Shown here piece by piece: positions 52,403-60,831 of a stretch of DNA of 64,000 bases; positions within the stretch are counted from its first letter, which is position 1; the number at the start of each line of letters is the position of its first letter. The DNA is from Streptomyces sp. GESEQ-35 (GTDB lineage: Bacteria > Actinomycetota > Actinomycetes > Streptomycetales > Streptomycetaceae): the NCBI RefSeq assembly GCF_017948485.1, contig NZ_JAFFSX010000014.1:124001-188000 (forward strand), given 5' to 3'. Position numbers and translations under genes: made by a program. The notes beneath the pieces are model-generated. The model was not told the DNA's origin and did not search any database. It worked only from the letters and a program-made list of their open reading frames with translations.

Positions 52403-55400
52403 CGGACTTCGCCTTTCAGCAGCCGTTGGAGGGAGCTGGTCCACAGCTCGGCCAGCCGTTGGATCTCGGGCTCGGTGAAGAGCCGTTCCGGCCACTGCCA
52501 GCACACCCTGAGGTCCGGCCCGTCGGTGATCACCGCGTCGACGACCAGGGGGTACGGCGCGGCCATCCCGGGGTCGGCGCCGCTGCCCATGGCCCCGGTC
52601 TCGGGCGCGCTGGTGAAGACAGCCGAGTCCCCGCGCTCACCCATCGTCATCCTGCCGAGATAGTTGAACTCGATCTGCGGCTCAGGGAGTTGAGCCAGCA
52701 CCGCGGCCGTCTCCGGGTTGAGGTGGCGCAGCAGTCCATGGCCGATCCCCTTGTCGGGCAGGGCGGCCAGCTGGTCGCGGATGCGTCGCACCTGGTCCGT
52801 TCCTGACGGCGGGCCCGGATCGAGCCGGACCGGGAACGCGGTGGTGAACCAGCCGAGGGTGGCGGACAGATCCGCGCCGGGCAGCAGCTGTTCCTCCCGG
52901 CCGTGTCCCTCCAGTGCGATCAGTACCGACGTGTCCGGCGAGCCTCGCCAGTCCGGGACGGCGAGTGCCAGCGCGGTCAGCAGGGTTTCTTGGACCGAGC
53001 CCGAGACCAGTGGCGTGGTGACATCGGGGCCGAGCGTCGTCCAGTGCCTGCCGACCATGTCCCTGGTGTCCCGCGCGGGGTCCAGCGGTGCGGAACCCAG
53101 AGGTGGTTCCGGCCGGTCCAGGATCCCTTTCCACAGGGCGAGTTCGGCCGTTCGGCGGGGCGTCCGGGCCTCGGCCCGCAGTGCCTGCGCCCACTCCTTG
53201 ACGCTGGTGCCGCGTGGCGAAAGCCGCGTGCCCTCCCAGGCCGCGACGAGGTCGGCGACCAGCACGCCCCAGGACGCCGCGTCGGTCACGAGGTGGTGCA
53301 GCACGACCAGCAGCCGTCCCTCGCGGCCCTCTCCGGCGTCGAACCACAGGAGCCGGGCCACCGCCCCGGCCGCCGGGTCGAGTTCGGCGACCAGCTCGTC
53401 GAACGCGTCGGGCACCAGCGTGCCCATGGCGGTGTGGTCGAGCCGCTCGGCCTCGATCCGCCGTACGCAGTCGGCTGCGCGGACCGCGCCCACGGGCGCG
53501 GCATGGAAGCGCCACGCCCCGTCCTCGGCCGCCCCGAACGTGGCACGGAGCAGATCGTGCCGGTCCAGCACGGCTTGTACGGTGCGATGCAGGCCGCCGA
53601 GGTCCATGCCGGCCGGGGTCCTGAGGAAGCGCGCCTGGCTCAGCCCCCGGAAGGGTCCGCCCTGTTCGGTGATCCAGCTCAGCATCGGGGTGAGCGGGAT
53701 GTCGCCGGTGCCCGCGTCCGGGTCCGCCACCCGGCTGGGACCGGTGCCCGCGCGTCGGGCGAGGCCCGCCACCGTCGGCTCTTCGAAAACGTCACGCGGT
53801 GAGATCGCCAGCCCGGCGGCGCGGGCCTGGCTGACCAGCCGCATGGACACGATGCTGTCGCCGCCGAGCGCGAAGAAGCTGTCGTGCACGCCGACCGCGT
53901 CCAGTCCGAGCACACCGGCGAAGAGCCCGGCGAGACGCTCCTCGACCGCATCGCGGGGCGGCTCACTCACCGGCCCGTCGGACCGGGACGGGGCGGGCAG
54001 TGCGGCGGTGTCCAGCTTGCCGTTGTGGGTGAGCGGGAAGCCGTCGACCGGGACGAAGGCCGACGGCACCATGTAGTCGGGCAGTACGTCGGCCACGGCC
54101 CGGCGGAGCAGCTCCGCCGTCCCTTCGTCGGGCGCGGGCGTGACGACGTACGCGATCAGTCGGCGTACTCCGGGAGTGTCCTCCCGTACGACCACCGCGG
54201 CCCGTTCGACCAGCTTGTGGTCGAGCAGCACGGCCTCGATCTCGCCGGGTTCGACCCGGTAGCCCCGGATCTTGACCTGGTCGTCGACCCGGCCCAGACA
54301 TTCCACCAGGTCGTGCTCGGTCCAGCGGGCGATGTCGCCGGTGCGGTACATGCGGGCACCGGGCCGGTCGCTGAACGGGTCGGCCATGAACCGGCTCGCG
54401 GTGGCGCCCGGTCGGCCGAGGTAGCCGCGGGCGAGCCCCTCCCCCGCGATGTACAGCTCGCCCTCGACACCCGTCGGCACCGGGTTCAGATGCCCGTCCA
54501 GGATGTAGAGGCGCCCGCCCGCCACGGGGCGGCCGATCGCGGGGCGGTCGCTGAGTGAGAAGTCGCAGTCGGCCGAGTCGACGGTGCACTCCGTGGGTCC
54601 GTAGAGGTTGTGGGCGACCAGTCCGTCGGTGTCCCTCAAGGTCCGCCACAGTTCCGGTGGTACGGCTTCCCCGCCGACCCCCAGCACCTTCAACTCGCCC
54701 TGCCAGTCGCCTCCTTGGGCCACCAGCTCGCCCAGCAGGGACGGGGAGAGTTCGATGAACTCGATGCGGTGCGCCTTGAGGAAACCGCGGAGGGCGTCCG
54801 GGTCTCGGCGTACGTCCTCGGGGACCAGGTGGAGTTCGTGGCCGGCGAACATCCAGAGCATCGGCTGCCACGAGGCGTCGAAGGCGGTGGGCCAGGCGTG
54901 GCCTATGCGGAGGGGCTGGCCGCCGGCCGAGGCTGGGGTGAACAGGGCCGCGTTGTGGGCTGTGAAGAGGTTGGTGATGGCTCGGTGGGGGACGACCACC
55001 GCCTTGGGGCGGCCGGTGGAGCCTGAGGTGTAGATGACGTAGGCGGGGTGTTCAGGGAGCAGGGTCGCGCCGGTGAGGTTGGTGGCGTCCGTGGAAGCCA
55101 GCCTGTGTTGAGTGGCCGGGGCGTCGAGAAGGACAACAGTGCAGGTTGTCTGTGGCTGGTCGCGCAGTTCCCCGCGCCCCTGACGGGGCGATGCAGTTGT
55201 CGTCGTTATCAGCGCTACCGGGGTTGCATCCGCCAGTATCCCGGCGATTCGGTCCTCGGGCCACTCCGGATCCAATGGCAGATAAGCCGCGCCCGCCTTT
55301 TGGATCGCAACGAGCGTGGTGATCGTCGCCGGGGTCGGGGGCAAGGCCATCGCGACGATTCGCTCCGGGCCCGCGCCCAGTTCGATCAGTAGCCTGGCCA

Positions 55401-56910
55401 GGCGGTTGGCCTCGGAGTTCAGCTCCGCGAAGGTCAGCCGCTCACCGTTCCCGACCACGGCTACCGCGTCCGGCGTCCGTGCCACCTGGGCCTCCAGTAC
55501 CTGCGGCATGGTCGCGTGCCGTATCGGCAGCCGCTCCCCCACACCTGCCGCCAGCAGTGCCGCGCGCTCCTCTACTTCGAGCACATCCAGTGCGGCCAGC
55601 GGCGTGTCAGGTGCCGCCACCACCGCCCGCACCAGTCGCTCGAACCGCCGGGCCAGCCGCTCCACCGCCGACCGGTTGTAGGAGTCGGGTCGGAATTCGA
55701 AGACAACGCCCAACTGCCGCTCAGCCAGCACCGCCAGCGTGAGGGGATAGTGGGTGGCACCGGCACCCTTCACCTCGACGATCCGCAGCCCGGCAGCCGA
55801 CTCGGCCTCGGCGACCGCCGTCTCGTCGATGGGATAGTTCTCGAAGACGAGCAGCGTGTCGAACAAGTCCCCTGCCCCGGCCACGCGTTGGATCTCCGTG
55901 AGACCCATGTAGTGGTGGTCCATCAGCCGGGACTGCTCGTCCTGCACCCGCCGGAGGAATGCGTTCACGGGCTCGTACGGCGGTACGGACACCCGTACCG
56001 GCACGGTGTTGATGAACAGCCCGATCATCGACTCGACACCGGCCAGTTCGGCGGGCCGCCCCGCCACCGTGGCACCGAAGACCACATCGTCCCGGCCGGT
56101 CAGGCGGGCCAGCAGCAGCGCCCACAGGCCCTGTACGACCGTGTTGACGGTGATGCCGCGGCTTCGGGCCAACGTCTGGACGTCGGCGGTCAGTTGCTCG
56201 GAGAGGCGGAGGGTGTGCAGCTCGGGCTGTACGGGGACGAGCCCGGCCGCCGAGGGTGCCAGCAGGGTCGGCGTGACCCCGGCCAGCCCCTCCCGCCAGG
56301 CCCCGGCGGAGGCGTCCCGGTCGCGTGCGGCGAGCCAGGCGAGGAAGTCGCGGTAGGGGCGTACGGCAGGCAGGGGGGCCGACCGGCCGGGGGCGAGCTG
56401 GGCGGCGTACAGCTGGAGCAGCTCCCGTACCAGCAGCGGGATCGACCAGCCGTCGAGCAGCAGATGGTGGTTGGTGAGGATCAGGAGCCAGCGGTCGGCA
56501 CCCCGGTTCACCAGGGTGAGGCGCAGCAGCGGTGGGTCGGTCAGGTCGAAGCGGGCCGCGGTGTCCGCGGTGCAGAGCCGGGTCAACTCGGTTTGTTGGT
56601 CGGCGTGTTCGGAGAGGTCGACGTCGGTCCAGTCGGCGGTGATCTGCTTGAGTACGACCTGCACCGGTTCGTCCAGGTCCTCGTGGAGGAAGGCGCTGCG
56701 CAGGTTGGCGTGCCGGGCGAAGAGTTCCTCGGCGGCGGTGCGCAGCAGCGCGGGACGGAGCGGTCCCTCGATCTCCACCAGTGACTGCATGGTGTAGACG
56801 TCCTGGGCGCCCTCGTCGAACAGGGCGTGGAACAGCAGGCCCTGTTGCAGCGGGGACAGCGGCAGCACGTCCTCGACCAGGGAGCCGTCCTCCCCAGGCG
56901 CGTTGCTCAT
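52399..56910 (-). CDS. NRPS-B: C-A-PCP-E module
   Basis: A 1503-residue single-module synthetase. The C domain (NHHLLLDGWS near 147; PLSPLQQGLLFHALFD) is of the type that follows epimerised donors. The A domain (SGSTGRPKAV near 625, FDASWQPML near 676) reads about D-A-Q-E-G-G-L-V-D; this is nearest to glutamine codes but not decisive, and an ornithine derivative is possible. PCP Ser lies near 1018. The E domain has HHLVTDAASW near 1204, with Ala where Gly is usual, and an intact EGHGREE. ATG 56910 has GGAGG and overlaps the NRPS-A stop by four bases. A repeat copy lies in the A domain. Confidence 0.93.
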   Translation of the reverse strand: MSNAPGEDGSLVEDVLPLSPLQQGLLFHALFDEGAQDVYTMQSLVEIEGPLRPALLRTAAEELFARHANLRSAFLHEDLDEPVQVVLKQITADWTDVDLSEHADQQTELTRLCTADTAARFDLTDPPLLRLTLVNRGADRWLLILTNHHLLLDGWSIPLLVRELLQLYAAQLAPGRSAPLPAVRPYRDFLAWLAARDRDASAGAWREGLAGVTPTLLAPSAAGLVPVQPELHTLRLSEQLTADVQTLARSRGITVNTVVQGLWALLLARLTGRDDVVFGATVAGRPAELAGVESMIGLFINTVPVRVSVPPYEPVNAFLRRVQDEQSRLMDHHYMGLTEIQRVAGAGDLFDTLLVFENYPIDETAVAEAESAAGLRIVEVKGAGATHYPLTLAVLAERQLGVVFEFRPDSYNRSAVERLARRFERLVRAVVAAPDTPLAALDVLEVEERAALLAAGVGERLPIRHATMPQVLEAQVARTPDAVAVVGNGERLTFAELNSEANRLARLLIELGAGPERIVAMALPPTPATITTLVAIQKAGAAYLPLDPEWPEDRIAGILADATPVALITTTTASPRQGRGELRDQPQTTCTVVLLDAPATQHRLASTDATNLTGATLLPEHPAYVIYTSGSTGRPKAVVVPHRAITNLFTAHNAALFTPASAGGQPLRIGHAWPTAFDASWQPMLWMFAGHELHLVPEDVRRDPDALRGFLKAHRIEFIELSPSLLGELVAQGGDWQGELKVLGVGGEAVPPELWRTLRDTDGLVAHNLYGPTECTVDSADCDFSLSDRPAIGRPVAGGRLYILDGHLNPVPTGVEGELYIAGEGLARGYLGRPGATASRFMADPFSDRPGARMYRTGDIARWTEHDLVECLGRVDDQVKIRGYRVEPGEIEAVLLDHKLVERAAVVVREDTPGVRRLIAYVVTPAPDEGTAELLRRAVADVLPDYMVPSAFVPVDGFPLTHNGKLDTAALPAPSRSDGPVSEPPRDAVEERLAGLFAGVLGLDAVGVHDSFFALGGDSIVSMRLVSQARAAGLAISPRDVFEEPTVAGLARRAGTGPSRVADPDAGTGDIPLTPMLSWITEQGGPFRGLSQARFLRTPAGMDLGGLHRTVQAVLDRHDLLRATFGAAEDGAWRFHAAPVGAVRAADCVRRIEAERLDHTAMGTLVPDAFDELVAELDPAAGAVARLLWFDAGEGREGRLLVVLHHLVTDAASWGVLVADLVAAWEGTRLSPRGTSVKEWAQALRAEARTPRRTAELALWKGILDRPEPPLGSAPLDPARDTRDMVGRHWTTLGPDVTTPLVSGSVQETLLTALALAVPDWRGSPDTSVLIALEGHGREEQLLPGADLSATLGWFTTAFPVRLDPGPPSGTDQVRRIRDQLAALPDKGIGHGLLRHLNPETAAVLAQLPEPQIEFNYLGRMTMGERGDSAVFTSAPETGAMGSGADPGMAAPYPLVVDAVITDGPDLRVCWQWPERLFTEPEIQRLAELWTSSLQRLLKGEVR
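55153..55190. repeat. interspersed hairpin repeat, copy 4, inside NRPS-B coding sequence
   Basis: TGGCTGGTCGCGCAGTTCC then CCGCGCCCCTGACGGGGCG matches copies 2 and 3. On the minus strand it encodes SPRQGRGELRDQPQ near residues 573-586, in frame, in the loop between ADATPVALITT and VVLLDAPA of the A domain, about 40 residues before the SGSTG loop. Confidence 0.8.
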
Positions 56911-59900
56911 CGGGTCCTCCACCTCGCCTTGACGTTGTCGAGCTGCGACTGGCTGAGCGACACCAGCGGTGCTGCGGTCGCCGTGAACCCTTCGGGCGCG
57001 GGTCCCTCATCGGCATGGGCGGCGAGGCCGGCTGCCGTGCGGTGGGTGAACACGTCCCGGGGAGTGAGGGGCAGGCCCGCCCTGCGGGCGCGGTCGGCGA
57101 GGCGGACCGACACGATGCTGTCGCCGCCGAGTTCGAAGAAGTCGTCGTGCACGCCGACCTGTTGCAACCCGAGCACCTCGGCGAAGAGCCCGCAGAGCAC
57201 CTTCTCCGGTTCGGTGCGCGGGGGTTCGAACGTGCTCGCCTCGGTGAAGTCGGGGGCGGGCAGGGCGCGGCGGTCGAGCTTGCCGCTGGGAGTGCGGGGC
57301 AGCGCGTCCAGGACCACGACGGCGGACGGTACGAGGTGGCCGGGGAGGCGTTCGGCCAGCGCCCGGCGCAGGGCCACCGGGTCGACGCCGGCGCCGGGTT
57401 CCGGCACGACGTAGGCCACCAGTCGCCGGGGCGCCGAGCCGTCCTCGCGGGCCACGACCGCGGCCCGGCCCACTCCCGGCAGCTGCCGTGCGGCCGTCTC
57501 GATCTCGCCGGGCTCGACCCGGAAGCCTCTGATCTTCACCTGGTCGTCGGCACGGCCGAGGAACTCCACGGTGCCGTCGGCGCGCAGCCGGGCCAGGTCT
57601 CCGGTCCGGTAGAGGCGGCCGCCGGGCGGGCCGAAGGGGTCGGCGGTGAAGCGTTCGGCGGTGCGACCGGGCTGGTCGAGGTAGCCGCGGGCGAGGCCGA
57701 CCCCGGCGAGGTACAGCTCACCGGTCGCGCCGACGGGGACAGGTTGCAGGAACGGGTCGAGGACGTGGACGCGCGTGTTGGCGATCGGCCGGCCCAGTGG
57801 GACGGAGCCCTCGCCGCCGCCGTACTCCTGCATGAGGCTGTCTCCGGCTGCTTCGGAGCAGCCGTAGAGGTTGATCAGCCGGGCGTGTGGCCAACGGCGG
57901 GCCAGCGCCTCGGCCAGCTCGCCGGGGAGGGGTTCGCCGCTGGAGATCCAGGTGCGTACGGAGGTGAAGGAGTCCGGCGGGGCGGATTCGACCAGGGTCG
58001 TGTAGAGGCTGGGGACCGCGGTGAGGAGGCTTGCCCGGTGCCGGTCGGCCAGGGCGGCGAGGGCGGTCGGGTCGCTGGTCGCCTCGTCGTCGGCGAGTGC
58101 CACGGCCTCGCCCGCGGTCAGGGCACCGAGCAGTTCGGTGAGACCGTCGATGAAGCTGATCGGGCTCTTGGCCACGCGGACGCCGGGAGTGGTCCGCCGC
58201 AACTCCCGGCCCCAGGCGAGCCGGTTGGCCAGGGCCTGCTGGGTGCCGACCACGCCCTTGGGACGGCCGGTGGAGCCGGAGGTGAAGATGACATACGCCG
58301 GGTGCTCGGGCGACACGGGGACACGCTCTTCCGGTACGGCCGCTGCCGCGTCGGGGGTGCATACCAACTCCCGGTCGATGCCCAGCTGTTGAGCTGTCGA
58401 CGTATCGCAGATCACCAGGCGGGGCTGCGCGTCGCCGAGCATCAGGGCGATGCGGTCGGGCGGATACGCGGGGTCGACCGGCATGCAGGCGGCCCCGGCC
58501 TTGAGTACCGCGAGCAACGCGGTCACCAGGTCGGGGCTGCGGGGCAGGGCCACGGCGACGATCGACTCGGGTCCGGCGCCGCGCGCGGCCAGGGCGGCGG
58601 CCAACCGGTCGGCGCGGGCGTCGAGTTCGGTGAAGGTGACGGTGGTGTCGCCGTCCAGGACGGCGGGGGCGTGCGGGGTGCGGGTGGCCTGGGCCTCGAA
58701 CAGGGCCCGGACCGTGGGGTGGGTGAGGGGTTCCACGCGCCCGGACGGAGTCCGGTGCTCTTCCTCGATGAGCCGGGCGACGGGACGCGCCGGGTCCTCG
58801 ATGAACGTCTGGATCAGGTGACGGAGCCGGTCGGCGAGGCCCGTCACCGTCGGCCGGTCCACGGCGGCGGGCTGGTGGGCGAGGGTCAGCGTCAGCCGGG
58901 CACCCGGCAGGGCCGTGAGCGTCAGCGGATAGTGCGTGGCGTCCCGTACGGAGACGTCAGCCATGCGGAGGCCGTCGGGTCCGTTGGATCCCAGAGCGCG
59001 TGTGATGCCGTCGTCGTCGATGGGGTAGCTCTCGAAGACCAGCAGGGTGTCGAAGAGGACGCCCTGTCCGGCGGCGCGCTGGATGTCGGCGAGGCCGAGG
59101 TGCCGGTGGTCGAGCAGCGCGGACTGCTCGGTCTGGAGACGGGAGAGCAGGGCGGCGACCGGTTCCGCGGGCCGCAGCCGTACGCGTACCGGCAGGGTGT
59201 TGATGAAGAGGCCGACCATCGACTCGATGCCGGGGACTTCGGCGTCACGGCCGGACACGGTGGCGCCGAGGACCACGTCCGTGCGGCCGGTGAGTCTGCC
59301 GAGCAGGACGGCCCACAGACCCTGGAGCACGGTGCTGACCGTCAGTCCGTGGGCGCGGGCGGTGTCCGTGAGTGCCGCGGTGTCCTGTTCCGACAGCTCC
59401 ATGACGAGCCGCTCGGGCTGCTCGACGGGGAGTTCGCGGGCGTCGGGCGCGATGAGTGACGGTTCGTCAAGTTCCGTCAGGGCGGCCCGCCATGCCTGCC
59501 GTGCGGCCTCGGGGTCCTGCCGGGACAGCCAGGCGAGGTAGTCGCGGTAGGGCCGGACCCGGGGCAGGGCGGTGGGGTCGCCACCCGCGGTGTACAGCTG
59601 GAAGAGCTCGCGCACGAGGACGGGGGCGGACCAGCCGTCCCAGAGCAGATGGTGCGAGGAGAGCACCAACCGGTGGTCCCGCTCGCCGCACACCACCAGC
59701 CGGAACCTCAGCAGCGGCGGGCGGGCCAGGTCGAACCGTTCGTCCCGGTCCTCTGCCAGCAGCCGCTCGAAGGCCTCCTCGCGCTCCCCCGGCGGCCGGG
59801 CCGACAGGTCGGTGACGCACCACGGCGTCCTGACCGTGCCCCGGACCACCTGGACCGGGCGCCCGGACCGCTGGGTGCGGAACGCGGCCCGCAGATTGGC

Positions 59901-60086
59901 GTGCCGTGCGACCAGCGCCTCGGCGGCCGTGCGCATCCGCTCGGGGTCCAGCGGGCCTTCGAGACGGAGCGTGAGCTGTCCGGTGTAGACGTCCCGGGCG
60001 TGTGCGTCGTAGAGCGCGTGGAAGACCATGCCCTCCTGCATCGGTGACAGAGGGAGTACGTCCTCCACGCCCGGGCGGGCCGCCAT
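56907..60086 (-). CDS. NRPS-A: C-A-PCP module, predicted beta-alanine
   Basis: A 1059-residue synthetase. The C domain has SSHHLLWDGWS near 143 and the LPLSPMQEGMVFHALYD signature. The A domain (SGSTGRPKGVVG near 600) has SFIDGLTELLGAL instead of the usual FD motif, so the position normally Asp for alpha-amino acids is Ile and Asp moves one place on. The pocket reads about I-D-T-T-I-S-L-G-D, similar to the bleomycin beta-alanine code VDWVISLADK. PCP Ser lies near 989 (GGDSIVSV). The C-terminus PLVSLSQSQLDNVKARW looks like a donor docking helix, and there is no thioesterase. ATG 60086 overlaps the MbtH stop by one base. Confidence 0.93.
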   Translation of the reverse strand: MAARPGVEDVLPLSPMQEGMVFHALYDAHARDVYTGQLTLRLEGPLDPERMRTAAEALVARHANLRAAFRTQRSGRPVQVVRGTVRTPWCVTDLSARPPGEREEAFERLLAEDRDERFDLARPPLLRFRLVVCGERDHRLVLSSHHLLWDGWSAPVLVRELFQLYTAGGDPTALPRVRPYRDYLAWLSRQDPEAARQAWRAALTELDEPSLIAPDARELPVEQPERLVMELSEQDTAALTDTARAHGLTVSTVLQGLWAVLLGRLTGRTDVVLGATVSGRDAEVPGIESMVGLFINTLPVRVRLRPAEPVAALLSRLQTEQSALLDHRHLGLADIQRAAGQGVLFDTLLVFESYPIDDDGITRALGSNGPDGLRMADVSVRDATHYPLTLTALPGARLTLTLAHQPAAVDRPTVTGLADRLRHLIQTFIEDPARPVARLIEEEHRTPSGRVEPLTHPTVRALFEAQATRTPHAPAVLDGDTTVTFTELDARADRLAAALAARGAGPESIVAVALPRSPDLVTALLAVLKAGAACMPVDPAYPPDRIALMLGDAQPRLVICDTSTAQQLGIDRELVCTPDAAAAVPEERVPVSPEHPAYVIFTSGSTGRPKGVVGTQQALANRLAWGRELRRTTPGVRVAKSPISFIDGLTELLGALTAGEAVALADDEATSDPTALAALADRHRASLLTAVPSLYTTLVESAPPDSFTSVRTWISSGEPLPGELAEALARRWPHARLINLYGCSEAAGDSLMQEYGGGEGSVPLGRPIANTRVHVLDPFLQPVPVGATGELYLAGVGLARGYLDQPGRTAERFTADPFGPPGGRLYRTGDLARLRADGTVEFLGRADDQVKIRGFRVEPGEIETAARQLPGVGRAAVVAREDGSAPRRLVAYVVPEPGAGVDPVALRRALAERLPGHLVPSAVVVLDALPRTPSGKLDRRALPAPDFTEASTFEPPRTEPEKVLCGLFAEVLGLQQVGVHDDFFELGGDSIVSVRLADRARRAGLPLTPRDVFTHRTAAGLAAHADEGPAPEGFTATAAPLVSLSQSQLDNVKARWRTR

Positions 60087-60304
60087 CAGGACCCGGCCTC
60101 GCGCATGGCCTCGGCCAGGCTGCGCGGGCGCATGTCCGTCCACTCGCGCTCGATGTACTCCAGACAGGCGTCCCGGCCGTCGGGACCGTGCACGCTCCGC
60201 CAGCCGGCGGGGACGAGGGCGAAGTCGGGCCACAGGGAGTACCGGCCCTCGTCGTTGACCAGGACGCGGAAGACGCCGTTCTCGTCGTCGAACGGGTTGA
60301 CCAT
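60086..60304 (-). CDS. MbtH-family NRPS chaperone
   Basis: A 72-residue protein with the family signature: NPFDDENGVFRVLVNDEGRYSLWP, the conserved Ser-Leu-Trp and Trp residues, VPAGWRSVHGPDGRDACLEYIEREWTDMRPRSL. MbtH proteins bind A domains and are needed for their solubility or activity. It lies between the PanD-like and NRPS-A genes, so it is coexpressed with all four synthetases. Confidence 0.96.
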   Translation of the reverse strand: MVNPFDDENGVFRVLVNDEGRYSLWPDFALVPAGWRSVHGPDGRDACLEYIEREWTDMRPRSLAEAMREAGS

Positions 60305-60307
60305 GGC

Positions 60308-60790
60308 TCAGTTCCTCTCCTGTTCGTCCTGCTCGTTCTGTTCGCTGTGTTCGCTGTGTTCGCTGTGTTCGCTGTGTTCGCGGAAGGATCCGGAGAACTG
60401 GTCGGGCGCGCCGGGTACCGGCTCGGCCAGGTCCGCGCCGAGGGCGACGATCCGGTTGGCCTTGTCGACATGGACCACCCGGGGACGATGGGTGGCACGC
60501 TCGGACTCGTCGAGCGCGGCGAAGGACATGATGATCACGAGGTGACCGGGGTGGATGAGATGGGCGGCTGCGCCGTTGACACCGATGACGCCGGTGCCCC
60601 GGTCGCCCGCGATGGCATACGTGGTGAGTCGGGCGCCGTTGTCGATGTCCACCACCTGGACCTGTTCGCCCTCGACGATGTCGGAGGCGTCCATGAGGTC
60701 CTGATCGATGGTCAGGGACCCCACGTAGTGCAGATCGGCCTGGCTGACGGTGGCGCGATGGATCTTTCCATTGAGCAAGGTGCGGTGCAC
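60308..60790 (-). CDS. PanD-like aspartate 1-decarboxylase with repetitive tail
   Basis: A 160-residue pyruvoyl enzyme. RTLLNGKIHRATVSQADLHYVGSLTIDQDLMDA contains the Gly-Ser self-cleavage site that creates the pyruvoyl cofactor, followed by VVDIDNGARLTTYAIAGDRGTGVIGVNGAAAHLIHPGHLVIIMSFA. It converts aspartate to beta-alanine. Within this cluster it probably supplies beta-alanine to NRPS-A rather than to pantothenate. The last 25 residues (EHSEHSEHSEHSEQNEQ and onward) are an acidic/His repeat beyond the normal 126-139-residue length. GTG 60790 aligns best with PanD; GTG 60793 adds one residue. Confidence 0.93.
   Translation of the reverse strand: MHRTLLNGKIHRATVSQADLHYVGSLTIDQDLMDASDIVEGEQVQVVDIDNGARLTTYAIAGDRGTGVIGVNGAAAHLIHPGHLVIIMSFAALDESERATHRPRVVHVDKANRIVALGADLAEPVPGAPDQFSGSFREHSEHSEHSEHSEQNEQDEQERN
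60341..60376. repeat. 9-bp tandem repeat, four copies, in the panD-like tail
   Basis: TTCGCTGTG is repeated exactly four times at 60341-60376 (EHS per unit on the minus strand). It could expand or contract in steps of three residues without a frameshift. Confidence 0.9.
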
Positions 60791-60811
60791 CACTACCCCC
60801 TGAATCGATAC

Positions 60812-60830
60812 TTAGGTGAGGCTAACCTAA
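60812..60830. promoter_or_regulatory. iron box controlling the panD-mbtH-NRPS unit
   Basis: TTAGGTGAGGCTAACCTAA differs from the ideal TTAGGTTAGGCTAACCTAA at one position. It lies 22 bases upstream of the PanD-like start and two bases past the stop of the preceding hydrolase gene. A minus-strand TTGAAT that could act as -35 abuts it, so bound repressor would block transcription of about 20 kb of NRPS genes. Confidence 0.9.
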
Positions 60831-60831
60831 T

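Noticed and set aside
58129..58157. Apparent loss of the essential Asp in the NRPS-A pocket as a sign of a dead A domain
   Set aside because: All other A-domain motifs are intact and the Ile-Asp shift matches the beta-alanine type, supported by the PanD gene in the same unit.
60308..60790. PanD-like gene as a stray housekeeping pantothenate gene
   Set aside because: It follows an iron box and is packed against mbtH and NRPS genes (3- and 1-base junctions), next to a beta-alanine-type module.
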